Shown piece by piece: positions 31,679 through 44,300 of a stretch of 47,880 bases of DNA. The position numbers and the translations under genes are program-made. Each line of letters opens with the position of its first letter. The stretch's first letter is position 1. A model generated the notes under the pieces. The model was not told the origin of the DNA and made no database searches. It worked only from the letters and a program-made list of their open reading frames with translations. This stretch comes from Pelomyxa schiedti (Eukaryota; Evosea; Pelobiontida; Pelomyxidae), in NCBI GenBank assembly GCA_020536535.1, contig JAHLWZ010000916.1, positions 1 to 47,880 on the forward strand. Direction: 5' to 3'.

Positions 31679-31716
31679 CCACACAAAACACAGCTACGTA
31701 GCTGTGTTTTGTGTGG
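31679..31716. repeat. Perfect 38-bp palindrome
   Basis: The centre is CAGCTACGTAGCTG with the axis between 31697 and 31698. Both 19-bp arms match completely with no spacer. It begins one base after the last copy of the tandem repeat. In RNA it would fold into a long stem; in DNA it could extrude a cruciform. Confidence 0.95.
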
Positions 31717-31793
31717 ACTTTGTACTATTTTGTTGCTATCTATGTTTGAGTGACAGTGTTACGAAAAACTCAAAACAGATTCTTTTTTTGCCT

Positions 31794-33783
31794 TCACCCA
31801 AGCCAATTAGAAACCATCCTGTAAAATACACCACCATTTGCTTTCTCCTTTTCATACTCCTGTTGTGCCCTCACCACTCTCTCAAGCATCTCCGCTGCGG
31901 TTAACCTCTGTCGAGGAATAAATAAAATAACAAAGGAGGCTCCAACATACTTTGGTGGGATCCTGGTCCCAGGAACACACAAACGCATCAATCTGAAGGT
32001 ATTTCAGAATAAATAAAGAGAAGAAGTAAGCACACCAAATAGTCTGGAAGCTTGCGCCGGGGGTGCGTATTGGGAACATCTTGTGTAATGGTAGGGCGCT
32101 TTCCACCCACAGTAACATCCTTGTAGAGATTCACAGATGGAGCAAACAAGTGGACTTCAAACAACAGCTCAAAGAGAGTGAAAGTTACCGCGAACCTTTT
32201 GATGTTAGAGTTCCGGAAAAGGAAATCAGACTGGCTCACATATCTGAGGCTTTAGAGGGGCCTCGGAAGCCATAGTATTCTGTCAATTCCGGGGCTTTAT
32301 AAGGTACTTCCGATATTATATGCATCATTAGACATCAGCATGTTGGTAATATAACGGGTACCGGTTCCTGCTGCAGGGCCTGGCTTTGCTTCTGAGATCA
32401 ACATAGCAAATCCAAAATCACTAATCTTTAAATGGTGTTTTTGCAATTGGACTTGAAACCATTTAACCTTCAACTTCATAGTTGGGTCCAAAAGTAAGTT
32501 AGCCGGTTTCAAATCACTGAAAAGAAAAGATTTAGATTGAGAAATGCAATCTGAAAGACTCTTACTTATGTAGCATGCCCAATTGGATGTGCAGGTAATT
32601 AAGAGCACAAAGCTATGTTGGTGTGATTAGAAGATCATATCGAACAAATAGTACAATTTGTCTGCACATGTCTAGCTTCATCTCATATGTTAAGGTAATG
32701 TTGCGCAATCTTTCTTCTTCTATGTCCTGCCTATCGTGCAAAAGGGTGTACAGAGAGCATGACATTCTTTCCATTAAAATAATGAATTGGTTTTTGGCTA
32801 TGCTTATTCCTAATCCAACATAAGAAACAGTTACATAATACACAGCTCACCCATAAATAAGACAACGTGGGGATGTGCCGCGGCCCTAAGATGTGTAACT
32901 ACTACAAGAAGAGACTGACGGGTACCTCAAGCTTTTTACTTCGGTTGCTAGATCTTCAATTTTCCGTGTATTGTTCATATCAATGGGAATAACTTTGATG
33001 GCGAATTGGGAACCATGAACCTCAGCTGTAGCCAGTAAGAGAGAAAGCAAATTAGTTAAATGCTGGATGTAAAAATAATGCACCTCGGTAAACCCGCCCA
33101 AATGAGCCTTCATCAATGTAACCCGTCTCCTCATATTTGATGTCGGCTCTACTGAAGAATTTTTCAGGTTCCACTACACGAGCCATTGTTGCTATCACTC
33201 TTCTCTCCAGCTCTGCTTGGATTAGGGTCTCATATTCCTCAACCGCGGTCCTAAGTGCCATTTGCTCCTGTTCCAAAGCTGCCTCGCGCCCAAGATTACA
33301 AGTGATCTGTTGTGTCAATCCATGATCAGAAGAGGTTGTAGTGTTGGAAACGGTATGGGAAATCATTTCATGAGCCGGACGATCCCCGCCAGTTTGACCA
33401 ACGCCGCCATCATCGGCATGCATAGAATCCTGCAAATTTGGCAAGTTGGCAGCGTTTGGCGCATCGTCTTCAGGGTTGTCTGCAGGCCTCTGGTCGCTAT
33501 CGTGGTATTCAATGTGTACTGGCCAGCCATCATGGCGTCCGTGCCCGGGAATCGTGTAGTTTTGCCGGCCCAGTGCTGAGTCTGTGCCCCCACGGTGCGA
33601 GAAACATATCCACGCGATGCCGTGCGACACGCAAATGATTGTACTGTGGGTTGATTGGAGCTGAAAAACAAACCAGATCTCAACATACAGAGGACCATCG
33701 TCGCGAAACAAGGCATGGATCTCGTAGTTCTTAGTTTTCTTGGGAAGGCCCACAGCCCGCAGAACCGGCTCCTTGGCCGTCAT
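31794..33783 (-). CDS. Protein kinase, non-RD type (TKL-like)
   Basis: ATG 33783, stop at 31794-31796, several short introns. An N-terminal region of about 200 residues is unrecognised and includes a Glu-rich helical segment (REAALEQEQMALRTAVEEYE). The kinase domain follows: a glycine-loop equivalent IDEGSFGRVYRG, the Lys in SQFAIKVIPID, a hinge-like FIILMERMSCSLYTLL, catalytic loop LHNDLKPANLLLD, KISDFGFAML, and GTVPYKAPE read across an intron. C-terminal lobe: SDMFAVTFTLFELLFEV and RQRLTAAEMLERV. Lys, Asp of the catalytic loop and DFG are present, so it may be active, but HRD has become HND and the first Gly of the loop is Asp. A cytosolic signalling kinase; substrate unknown. Confidence 0.87.
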
Positions 33784-33985
33784 GTGTAGTTGTCTGGTTT
33801 TGTTTCAGATCTGACAGAGGCGGTGGTCTTTGTCGTATGCCTCCCGCCAAAAAATTCGGAATTCAAAGACTCTGCACACTGTGCAGAGTTCTGTACCCCC
33901 AGTGTAAACACTATCCTGTTGTCGTCGGGAATGGGACGGTTCCAGAGGAGGGAGTTCTAGTGTATTTGCCGGTACAGCAACAACA

Positions 33986-34059
33986 ATGGTGATTGTCGGG
34001 CTTGGCGGACGGCGAGAGGACGTGGGGTCGCTGTTGATGCGTGCGGTGAAGGACACGTC

Positions 34060-34093
<34 letters not shown>

Positions 34094-36960
34094 GTTGCTA
34101 CCAACAACAACAATGGCGGCGGGTCGCCGGTTCGAATCCTGGCCGCGTCGGATTGCGACGCCTTGTGTGGCACACACCTGCTCACTGTGCGTGCGTGTGC
34201 GTGTGCGTGTGCGTGTGCGTGTGCGTGTGCGCGTGCGCGTGCTTTGTCTTTTTCACCTCCCCCTTTGTGTTTTTTTTTTTTTTTTATTTCTTGTGTTGCT
34301 TTTCAAGGCTATACTTCGCAAGTACCGTGGAACATATAGAATGAGAATCATAAGTGGAAGGGAAGACCTTTTGGCGGCCCTGGACTCGGAGGTAGCTTCG
34401 CTGGGACAAACGGGAAATCCTGATGGAGGCGAGGACCCGCTTTCACAAGTGAGCATCTTCCGGAAAACACTTAAATTGCTTGTTAATGTTTGCCAGGGTT
34501 TGCACCACATAATGCTGGTGAATTGTGGGGGGACTGTTGATCTGAGGGGCAGTATGGCATCTTTCCCCACCAACGCTATTTTGCATGTTTTTGACAGTCA
34601 CAGACCATTCCACCCTGCAAATATTGCTGACCAGCAGGTGAATCAATAGAAGCCACATGTCTCCCAAATAATACAATCAGATTTCTCTTGTGGACTTCCT
34701 TGCAGAGAGTAATGCGGTTCCCGCACCAAATGATTCAACTTCCACTACAAGTTCAGCACCACTGCCAGAATCCACCAAGTCACCAGACTTGGCAACAGAT
34801 ACAACCTCAGAAGCACAAATTAGCACAGATCAGGAAAGCCACAATTCCGACTCTTCAACAATGCCTCCAGATCTACAGCCACTGACAGACAGTCAAGACA
34901 CTTCACCTACTTCAAAAATGGACCATAATATACCCTCTCCAAGCACCAAGCGAAGAAGAACAACCACCAAGAGTAAATGCTCAGAGGATGACAAATCAGG
35001 CGAAAAAGATGGAAGTGAAGAAGAGGATGGAGAGGAAGAGGAGAAGGAGGAAAAGGAAGAGGAAGAGGAAGAGGAAAAGAATGAGGACACCACAGCCTCT
35101 GAAAACCCATCACAAACATCACAGTCCACAACCGCAACATCTCAATCCACTTCAACACCCACATCTCAAGCCACTTCAACATCCACATCACAATCCTCTG
35201 TTTCCGGCACCCAAGGTAATGGCGTGCATTTCGGTCAGAGCTGCAGCTTGACATTACTCCAACTTGCCTTTCAGGTAAATGTTGAAGATCAAGACATGGT
35301 GTGGTAAGTAAATTCTGGCCTTGATGAAAGTAAAGTGTTTTTTTTGTAACCACTTGAAGGTGGGGAATAGTTGGAGTCACTGAACAATTCATTCACCAAA
35401 AGATTTCCCACGACCTGTACATGAACTGTGTGTGCACCTAATATTTCCCTGTTTCTGATCATTCAGATGTGTCGGAATTAGAACTCTATCGTGGAAGAGT
35501 TGTAACACCAGAGTCGGGGTTATTGAGTAACCTGAGAATACATGTTGACGCTTATGGGGATGATGCCGGTGCTGATTTAGATATTCCTGTCGGAAAAGAC
35601 TATGGCGGAATTTTATTCAACGAAAACGAGTACAAACCCCTGCTGTGGCTATAGTTTAATGTTTCAAAGATGGCAATTCATGTTGTACCGACACTGGAAT
35701 CTGTATGAAAGTATATTCTACACTCCGTATGACTGTCTCATGTCCCGTTCTGTGAATTAATCTCTAGATGAAGAGCAGTTGTTGTGAAATTGAAATTTTG
35801 GGAGAGGAACGGACATGAGATATTGGTTCGACGTTTATCGTTGCAGTGTGGATTAATCTTTGGAACTTTAGAATGGACTTCTGGCCAAGATGGGTGTGGC
35901 TTTCAGGGACTGCAAGGTTTCATTTGGAAGCATGTGCACCCTCAGGAACAACACTGTATTGGGTCGCGTGCTGTCATGGGAAATGTGGGACAAATATACA
36001 TCCCTAGCAAGGGAAGAATTGTTATTTTCGTCATTCACTAGAGTATGCAGGCAAAATGCTGTATGATTAATGACTCAACCTATGCAGAGTTTTGAAGCAA
36101 ATCGAGAACTGTCGGCATCGGATGTAGTTTATGCAGTAACTGCAATTGCTGAATCTGATAAAAGTGGCTCTCTTGAGAAGTGCCATATGGATGCATATAA
36201 TGCGCTGTATCTGTTACTCCCTACTGGCAATATATTCACACAACTCCAGTAGCAGCACGCGCGTTGATGATCTTGTCAACACTGGGATAGAACCCGCAAT
36301 TAAACTGCAAAAGGTAAGTTGAAAGGAAATTATCAGAGGAATTCAACTGATGAAACTACAAGAACATTGTACAGCAAGGATTGCATATGGTTGCAAACAA
36401 AACAATTATTCTTTATGGATCCTTCCGGTAACAAATCACTTTCTCAGACAGTGAGCCAACAAACTTTCTCAAGATATGCAGTATTGAAGAATACCCTTTT
36501 GCAAGCTCATTTCCTACAAAAATTCGCCCTGTTGCGGCTTGGTTTTTTCTTGATGGAGCTACTTCTAGTATTCTACACTTACCTTTTTCTATACCTAACA
36601 CCTTTCACCAGGAAATCAACAAAGTGTCCCGGCCGCTTGTACTATGTGCCGTCAATGAAGAAACAAACCACCTCCTAGTACTCGGCACAGCAAGTCCAAC
36701 TGACCCCGCTCACAAGTAAACCCGCACTCCATCCTTCTAGAACGAATTATAGAAAATAATTAAGTGGAGTACTTCACTGCTCACTGTCACCTAGCCCGTT
36801 CATAACCCACTTCGTGCACACAAGTAAAAAGATGGCGGCCCAAGTACTGTTCCACGGATTTGACTCCCTTGTTGTTGACATACCCCTCAATTCTCTGGAA
36901 TCCTTCGTAGAAACCCTCCACTTGTCCTTACAACAAGGCTTTTTGGACTTTGATGACTAG
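33986..36960 (+). CDS. CDC45: CDC45 DNA replication factor
   Basis: ATG 33986, TAG at 36958-36960; many short introns, the first at 34187-34307. CDC45 blocks seen in order: ILAASDCDALCGTHLL, LRKYRGTYRMRIISGREDLL, HHIMLVNCGGTVDL, ILHVFDSHRPFHPANI, FGQSCSLTLLQLAFQVN, MVWWGIVGVTEQFIHQKI, FMLYRHWNLYESIFYTPYM, LAKMGVAFRDCKVSFGSM, FEANRELSASDVVYAV, and a C-terminal half ending QQGFLDFDD. CDC45 binds MCM2-7 and GINS to form the replicative CMG helicase in the nucleus. After exon 1 begins, a (TCCTCG)n tract codes poly-Ser. Between about 34780 and 35210 there is a Ser/Thr-rich and strongly Glu-rich insertion, longer than I expect for the acidic loop of the family. Confidence 0.9.
34057..34093 (+). repeat. 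(TCCTCG)n microsatellite coding poly-Ser
   Basis: Hexanucleotide repeat in CDC45 exon 1, giving a run of serines after AVKDT. Likely length-variable. Confidence 0.85.
34187..34242 (+). repeat. (GTGCGT)n microsatellite at a CDC45 splice donor
   Basis: The tract begins exactly at the inferred donor of CDC45 intron 1, so the first repeat unit is the donor (GTGCGT) and each further unit is another GT donor candidate. The intron ends at 34307 (TTTTCAAG). Confidence 0.8.
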
Positions 36961-37016
36961 CCATAAGGTATTGTCACTAAATAAATCCCACAAACAGAAA
37001 TAACACCGTAATTCTT

Positions 37017-40000
37017 TCATTCCTTTTTTGCATTTACTGCCGCAGCACTTGTACCGGTCGTACTAGTATCACTTGTGCCAGAGCTTTCACTTGCATCATC
37101 ATTGGTATCAGAATCACTGCCGCTGCTACTACTAGGTTTCGGCTTCTTTTTGGCTTGGTACTTTGGCCTGAGGTTCTTGTGCTTGTGTATTCTCACCGGA
37201 GTTGCAGTACTGTGCCGGAATCGTGTGAGTGTTGTTGGGTCTGCTATGGGAGTAGGGTGCTGGCTCTCCACTAGTAATGATGATGGTGATTCCGATGATT
37301 CCACTGGTGATGATTGTGTTGATGCTGTTTTGTTTTGGCTTGCTGTTGCTTCCAGTCCTCCTATGTGTATAACCCGCTGTGATTGTTTCCGGCGGAGTGG
37401 AATTCCACACAGAGGGCATGTGCCGGTTCCCCTAGGGTAGTAATGCCCTTGTGTTGTTGATGCTGATGAAACTGTTGTTGATACTGTTTGAGTTGTTGAG
37501 GTTTCTATTGGTGTTGCTGCTGCTGTGGATTCTGAGGACGGTGGTGCAGGTTGAGCTTGTGGGTGTTGGCCTGGTGGTGATAGCCAAGGGAATGTGATTT
37601 GAGGTGGGGGTGTGATGGTAACATCTGGAAGAACTACTCCTTGCGTTGGTGGTGCCAGGCTTCCCTTGAGGGTGGAACTTGCTTTCTTTGGTGTTGCCGG
37701 TGCGGACTTGGCAGCCTGGGGCAACAGCTCCAGTGAGTGAACGGGGGATACCTCGTGCGGAAGCCCCGGCGAAACGCCGCCGCACACCCAGCAAACTAGG
37801 CTATCAACTTCGCAGACTAGTAACATGGTCCGCATGCATCTCGCTGTAGAAAAGTGAGATTGGGGCTGGGGAGGGTTGTGAGTGAATTGGGTGTACGCAC
37901 TGAACTCGTGTCCTTTCTCGCATTTGCAGTGTGTTGGTGACTCAAAAGGGACAACTGGTTGTGTTGTAAGGGGTTGGAGAAAAAGCGGAGAGAGCAAACC
38001 GCAATTACAAACTGGGCAAGTCTCTATTGGGAGTTTTTCTGGGGTCGTGTTTAACAGCTTTAAAATGGTATTGCAAACTGGGCCAGACAGGGCCGGCTCT
38101 TTCATGGAACAAAATTGAATCAAGTGAGACAGTGAAAGTATCTCACGTGCACCTGTAACTCTTGGTTATTTGATTAAGAAAAGTGAACAGGGCTCACTGA
38201 AATGTAGTTCGCCATATCCTATCAAGGATTGAAGAGAGTGCCATGCATGCAAAAAGTAAAGTTTATCCTTGAGTTGAGGTAATTCCAAGCCCAATTTTCT
38301 TTGCTATTGTTGAAGTTACTAACGATCCAGGACTATTTACACATAGATAGCTTAACTGGGAAACTCGTCCTAATCATGTGGCAAAGCTGAAGTGCCCGTT
38401 GCCTGAGAAGGAGTAAGCGCGAGTTAATGTGTTGTGTGATTGTACAGTTTGTTGGACAATGGCGGGGCAGCTTCAGAGGCGGTTACAATCTGTGAGAAAG
38501 CTGTGGCAACGAAAGTAAAGCTGGAATTTTTGAGTGCATCAATGGCATCGGTGCATACTGGAGCCTCTGCAGTTGCCATTCTCAACAAAACGGTGAGAAG
38601 GGGATTGTTGTGGAAATCGAGTGACGGTTCAGTTGGGGAGCTAACCCCAGAGAACAGTGGTGTAAAATGGATTTCCATGGACTCGTGGAGGTTGAATAAT
38701 TTTACAACATTACCAGTTTTTATTTTTGGGTTCCTGGAAGTACTAAGTTGTCACTTAATGCACTGATGTAAAATACCTTACCACGGTGGCGAAAAAGCAT
38801 CTATTCGGTGATGATGCTATTCCACGCAATTCAGGTACAGCTTTGGGTACTATTGTAGTCAAAGAAGTCAGGTCATAGGTAACACTTTGCTCATTCAAGT
38901 AAGCCGACCACTTTTTAACTACCAAAGCATTGAATAAGAAGCCCAGAAGGATGAACTTAGATTACCTCCAGTCAAAGAAGATGTCAAAAATGACTGCTGA
39001 TCAACCCAGGCAACTCCTGTAATACAGGTAAATGGTTTGTTTGTAGAGTTCTATTTTATTAACCTGTGATTAGACATTGATGACCTGGAAACAAAGTTGT
39101 TTTATTGTCTTTCTCATTCCAAGTATAAATCATCCAGGAGGCACAGCAAACAACAGTTCGGTTTGTCTATTTGTTGTTCCGTTACCTTCACCGATATTCA
39201 GGGGTTTACTCGATCAGGGGACCAAGAAATGGTGGTAATTGCTCTCATTGAGGAGGCAACAATAGTAGACAGCCCAGTGATGCTTAGTAATGGGCTGTGT
39301 GATGTGACAGAAGAGGGCAGATTAGCACTCCTACTTGATCCACATGGCTGAACTTGAAACAGGTACACGGAGCCATACCCAGTGCCAACTGCGAGCAATA
39401 CAGTGGAAAAACCTTGGGAGTCCTCTTCTAAAAAGTCTTATCAATGTTTGGAGAGTGAATGTATCCAGATACTGGCTGGTGAAAACCCAAGAGCAGTATT
39501 CCATGTTTCAGTAGAAAATTCACACTCAAACTGAAAGTTATAAATGCTGTTTAGGGAGAATTACGGCACTATTAAAATTGAAAGTAGAACGGACCCCTTG
39601 CAGGATTTGCTGGTATCAAGGGAGATAATGCAAACCTAAGAACAATTCATTCAATCAGGTAGGTTAAAAACCAACAAAGATTACATTGTGGTTTGTTCCG
39701 ATTGCTACAAGACTAACTTGTTTTTCGGGGAAGCATAAGATTGGAGACCATGCCACACCTGTGTCGGTAAGACCAAAAAATGAGAAAAAGAAGAGAGTAG
39801 ATACTCACAGTTGAATGTAAAGATGTTGTGCCTAACAGTAAGATACTCTTGGACCTCTAACGAGTGCCGCGGGCTCTTTTTGGTGGCAATTTTTAGGACT
39901 TTAACTGGAGTTTTCCGGTTTTGTTTGTTGTAATGTCTTTTCGGAGTCAGTGATTCGGCCCTAGCCAAGGCCTGGTCATACAGTACTTTCGCAGTGGCAT

Positions 40001-41247
40001 CGTCAACTGCCTTCCTGCCATGTATCACAAACCAAAAAAAAAAAAGTTGTTTGGAGGTCGAGACCAGTCTCTTCGGTAGTGCCGCCATATAACTTCTGCT
40101 AAATTTTCGACCTAATTTCTTTCAGTTAATACAATCGGAAACACTTGAATATACTAACCAGACACCAGGAAACAGCACTTTCCGAGTGTGGGAATGTGTA
40201 CACCCCAATAAAGTGGTCTACTCCACACACAGCAAGCAGGCACCTGAAGTGGCGTTACACGGCAGTTGATTTACCAATTCCATACTCATTCAGTGGAGTG
40301 ACAACCGGAGACCAACCTATTCCCGTGATTTTGTATGGGCTCTCCTCGAACTTTCTTGGCTTGAAAACGAAATCTATTTTTTTCGAGCAGTCAGGTCGTT
40401 GGTAAAGGCCAGGCCTGTACATACAAGGCTCCCCGCCCAGTTCCAAAAAGAAGCCGTTGCGCTTGATCGACGTCTCCAAAACCACGGGGCACTTCCCGTC
40501 CATGACATACACCCCCTCGTCGTTGAACACCCCGACCATGTTGCTGTCGCTCACCCGCACGCAGTCCCCCACGCACGAGCACCACCCGTACACCATCCCC
40601 ACCTGCTGCGCCCTGGCTCCCCACTCCCCGCCAACCCCGGCCCAGGCCCCACCAGCCCCTGTCCCTGTCCCTGCCCCGGCGCCCCCGCCGCCGCGTCCGG
40701 CGGCCCCGCGGTCCCCCCGCCCGCCGCGGGACAGGAGCCCCCCCGCGCCCATCCCAACCGCCCCGTCCCCATCCCCGTCGCCTTCGTCTTCGTCGTCGCC
40801 GCGGTAGTAGTCGCCCTCGCCGTCGCCATCTCCTTCTGCTGCTGCCTCGTTGTCGTCGGCAGCCCCCCCACCACCCCCGTTCTTATTCGTGGTGCATGGG
40901 CGCTTGGTCCCCGCCAGCGGCGATGTTGGTGGGAGTGCGGAGTCAGTCTCGGCGTCAGCACGCGTGTGGCCGCGGCCTCGCCCTCGGCCTCCCCTGGCGC
41001 GCCCCCCGCCGCGCATCGGGGATGCCACTGCTGGTAGTGCTGGTGGTGGTGGTGGTGTAGATGGGGGGGGTGGCTGGGGGGAAGCAGCGGGTGCGGACGA
41101 TGCCCTCCTCGTGGTACCAGTGGGTGTGCGCGGGGTTTTTGGTTTCGCCGCGGCGGCTGTTGATGTGGTCCTCCTTCTCTTGGGGGGGGTTGTGGGGGTA
41201 GCCTCGGGCGGCGGAGCCGATTCTTTGGGTGTCGCTTCGTCGGCCAT
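37017..41247 (-). CDS. TFIIIC 90-kDa subunit-like protein (GTF3C4 family)
   Basis: ATG 41247, stop at 37017. The first exon has a long low-complexity leader (Pro/Thr, then GGRARGGRGRGRG and acidic Gly/Asp repeats), all very GC-rich. WD-type blades follow: GVFNDEGVYVMDG, KITGIGWSPVVTPLNE spliced (42-nt intron) to CLLAVCGVDHFIGVYTFP, GVAWSPILCFPEKQVSLVAI, and ITTISWSPDRVNP with LAVGTGYGSVYLF. The C-terminal exon has a zinc-binding module: ETCPVCNCGLL, CKCEKGHEFS, a CMRT segment and CWVCGG, plus a later CPLCGIPLRRK. Propeller plus this CxxC/GH/CxxC module is the plan of GTF3C4/TFIIIC90, which helps RNA polymerase III at tRNA and 5S genes. The Ser/Thr-rich end is unusual. Exons between 38200 and 40000 are only partly placed; two adjacent genes are not fully excluded. 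Confidence 0.68.
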
Positions 41248-41370
41248 TTTGGTCTTCGTTGTTTGTTGTTTTGATGAAATGCCTGGGATCCAGGAGGACG
41301 TCGGTTCGAGACCGAGAGGGATGAATCATTTATTAGTTGGTCAGCATAAGGAACTAGCATAAGGTGTTAG

Positions 41371-44300
41371 TTAGGAGAGTAGAGGAACGGCTTCAGTGTC
41401 CATGTCGAGGGTATCGTAGGGTACTAGGTTCTGTTGTGTTGGTGTTGATGGTGTAGAGTCCACTTGTGATACTGTGGGTGATACAGAGTGCACCGCAGTT
41501 GTGTGTGTTGATGCGGACTGGGCACGGGTTGTTAGCAGGAGGCAGGAGGGGTGGTCATTGAGAGGGTGGAATAGCACCGACATTCGTTCAGTGGCTTTGT
41601 TTTCCTGTGGTGTTTTTTAGAATTTGGAATGGATAGAACATGGGCGAGAACTCCATTCCGACTGGTGGAATTGGAATGGAAGAATCAAAACCTTGCAGTT
41701 GGCAACATGTTGGTTTTCTAGCCGGTAGATATTCCATTGTGCTCGCCTTATAATTTCAACTATGGCAAGAAGGGTAGTGAACACATCAGGAGCGAGACTC
41801 GTGCGTTCAAGAAATTCCGGCGAAATCTGAAGAACTGGGTTGGAAAGGCAAATTATATTGCAATGAAATTCTTTGGGCAAACTGTGAGGGTCCACATGAG
41901 TCTCATTATCAAATTTGATATAATTGCAATGTAGTACAAAACTCGGGGACGGTAGACTAGCATAGGCCGCAGTATAATATGTTTCCTAAAAAGGTTTCAA
42001 ATTCCAATGTGGTAGATGGGCCACGCATGTACCCTGTTCTGTCTCGCAAAAATCCCCAGTCGAAGTAGACATCCCACGAGAACTAGAAATGTTAACCAAA
42101 CGGTACTATTTGAGAGGCATGCCGTGTAACCAGTGCTTATGACAATGAGGGTAAACCATACTATCTTAGATTTATAATTTAGCTTCACAAAAAGATGTAT
42201 TAAAATCTACATCCAGGTAAGAGCAGTCAAAGTTTCCTCTAAGACAAGAAAAAACCTGAAACCACAGTTAAAGGAGTAGAATAGTATGAATACACACAGA
42301 AACTAGTATAGAAACCAAGTACTTCCCGGCATTTCCAAGGTGAGTTTTGATGCGAGTGTCTCGGTAGCAGCGAATACACTAAGTGGGTGAAAGTAAGAGA
42401 GCACAAAAAAATATCCTTGGCTGACCTGCAGGAGTCGCCAGCATGCGGGTATTCCAGCAATTAGGGGTCTCGTCCATGCATTTGCGGCTAGGCATTCCTA
42501 AGAACACCGTTATGATTGTAAGATGCACATTCTCGAACCTGGCGTCCGGTCCAGAGGTCAGAGAGGTAGTAGCAGAATGTAAATTCGAGATCATACAGGA
42601 CGATGGCAAGGGAAGTTAATTGATCCGCCATGAAGGAATCCTGCACAAATTAGATGTGGATACCATCAACATAGAGAGATAGCGTACCTTAAATAAGACT
42701 TGAAAAAAAGGTGCACATACAGTTTTAAAGATACATTTGAACAGCCAAAATTTAGCTCTGATTTGAAAAAAAAACTGAGGTACGTTACGGAAAGAACACT
42801 GTGGCTAACTTACAAATGCGACAAGTACAACAAACATCATGAAAAGAGGCCACACAACAGCAGGAAAAGATTGCGTCCATTCAAAATGGGGTGGTGGATC
42901 TACAGAGACACAGTATCTTTTATCGTCAGATTAAGACAATTTATGGGACTGATATTACCCTAATACACTCAGTAAGAATATTAGGGTGAAGAACGCTGCA
43001 AACTCGAAGACTTGTTTGAAAGAAAGTTGTTTGCGTGTGTCAAAATCAAATATAAGCACATAGTTGACTCTGAACTTAGACCAGACCTATAAATTGGGTG
43101 ATACTAGCTTAACAGCCTGACAGTTCCCATACAAACATGTCAATTCCCCACAGCCAAAGAAGAAGCTGCGGTAATCTGAGACAAATAGGGTGAGAGAACA
43201 CAAACCAACGCCATAGCTACGGTCCTGTAAGCAATGAACAGAGCATCGGCATTATATTGATCCAGTTTATTAGTGAGCATTGCACCATAAAACATCCACA
43301 TTATAACTAATGGGGTTCCGATTCCAATCAATACCCCTATTATAGATCAGCTGAAAAGAGTAACTATCACGAAGAAGACCGAGGCGGAATGTAAGCCACC
43401 CCTGCTGGTCATTGTGTATAACAGAGAGGGATATTTTTGCTTTCTTGTAATCACCTTTTTCAAAGGCATGGGAATATACAAACCTGCGACTTTTTGAGGA
43501 AATTTGTTGGGATTGTAAGGCATACGTGAGCTCGTCATACAATGTATTTAACGCGTCCATTCTAGAAAATTTAGTTTTGTAGATCTGCAACTCAGGTGAA
43601 CAGAAATAAAGACACAGAAAGCTTACATTATCAGGTAAATAGGAGTCTTTGTAAGTAGTACCAAATTTTTTATCATACAGATCAATAACTTTCTTGAAGC
43701 CTTCCGTGTTTATTTTACAATAATTCTTAAGAAATATAACATTTCGATAGCAGACAGTAAAAGACCGGCGAAGTTTTGACTTGGCTGGGTAATAGTGAGA
43801 AAGTTTCTCTATGCTCCTCAACCTTTCATCCTCGCCCATTTAGATAGTAGTGCCTCTTTGTAGTGTATCGAAGCTGGCTTGTTGTGCGTTCTCCATTCTT
43901 GTCTATCACCTTGTATTCCATACCTAAGGGCCTGCACGATTTGGTCCTGCGAGGGGGAGTCCGAAGTTGCAGCATTGCTGATAGAACTTATAATGTGGTG
44001 GCTATGTGCACTGCCTGGTTCATAATTTCTTATCAGTTTCATTGAGATAGCATCATAGACCAGATTGCTTTGATTGGCCAGTGAGCGGCACTAAATGTGA
44101 TAGAAACAAACCAGAAGGTGGCAGATATTTCGTCAAGTTGCTTTTGATAGAACCTATCCACATTCTGGATATTTTTCTCCAAGAAGGACCAGAATTCTGC
44201 CTCTGCATCCGTATGTCCACCCCCTAACACAAAGCCACTCTCTTAGAGTGTTTGATGATATAAATACCAACTCTTGAATACAAGAGAGAGTAACATAAAA

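Larger units (their letters stand above)
31024..31793. other. Gene-poor region between convergent genes
   Basis: About 770 bp between the 3' ends of the channel and kinase genes. It holds a 72-bp tandem duplication and a perfect palindrome (both listed). Near 31100-31130 short direct repeats of GAGCAACACCAC occur. A frame over the tandem repeat is open but has no family resemblance and I do not call it a gene. Confidence 0.6.

Noticed and set aside
31419-31904. Open frame over the tandem repeat
   Set aside because: It is open largely because a 72-bp unit is repeated in frame; it has no family similarity and overlaps the end of the kinase gene on the other strand.
34125-34150. GGTTCGAATCC, a tRNA T-arm-like sequence
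   Set aside because: It lies in CDC45 exon 1 coding for SPVRILAASD, and no acceptor, D or anticodon stems can be placed around it.
41280-41335. GGTTCGAGACC with nearby stems, tRNA-like
   Set aside because: The T stem is imperfect and no complete cloverleaf fits; the segment is a short intergenic gap upstream of the TFIIIC-like gene.
40399-41362. Long plus-strand open frames opposite the TFIIIC-like gene
   Set aside because: They are antisense shadows of a GC-rich, low-complexity exon; the minus-strand frame continues into conserved WD-type motifs.
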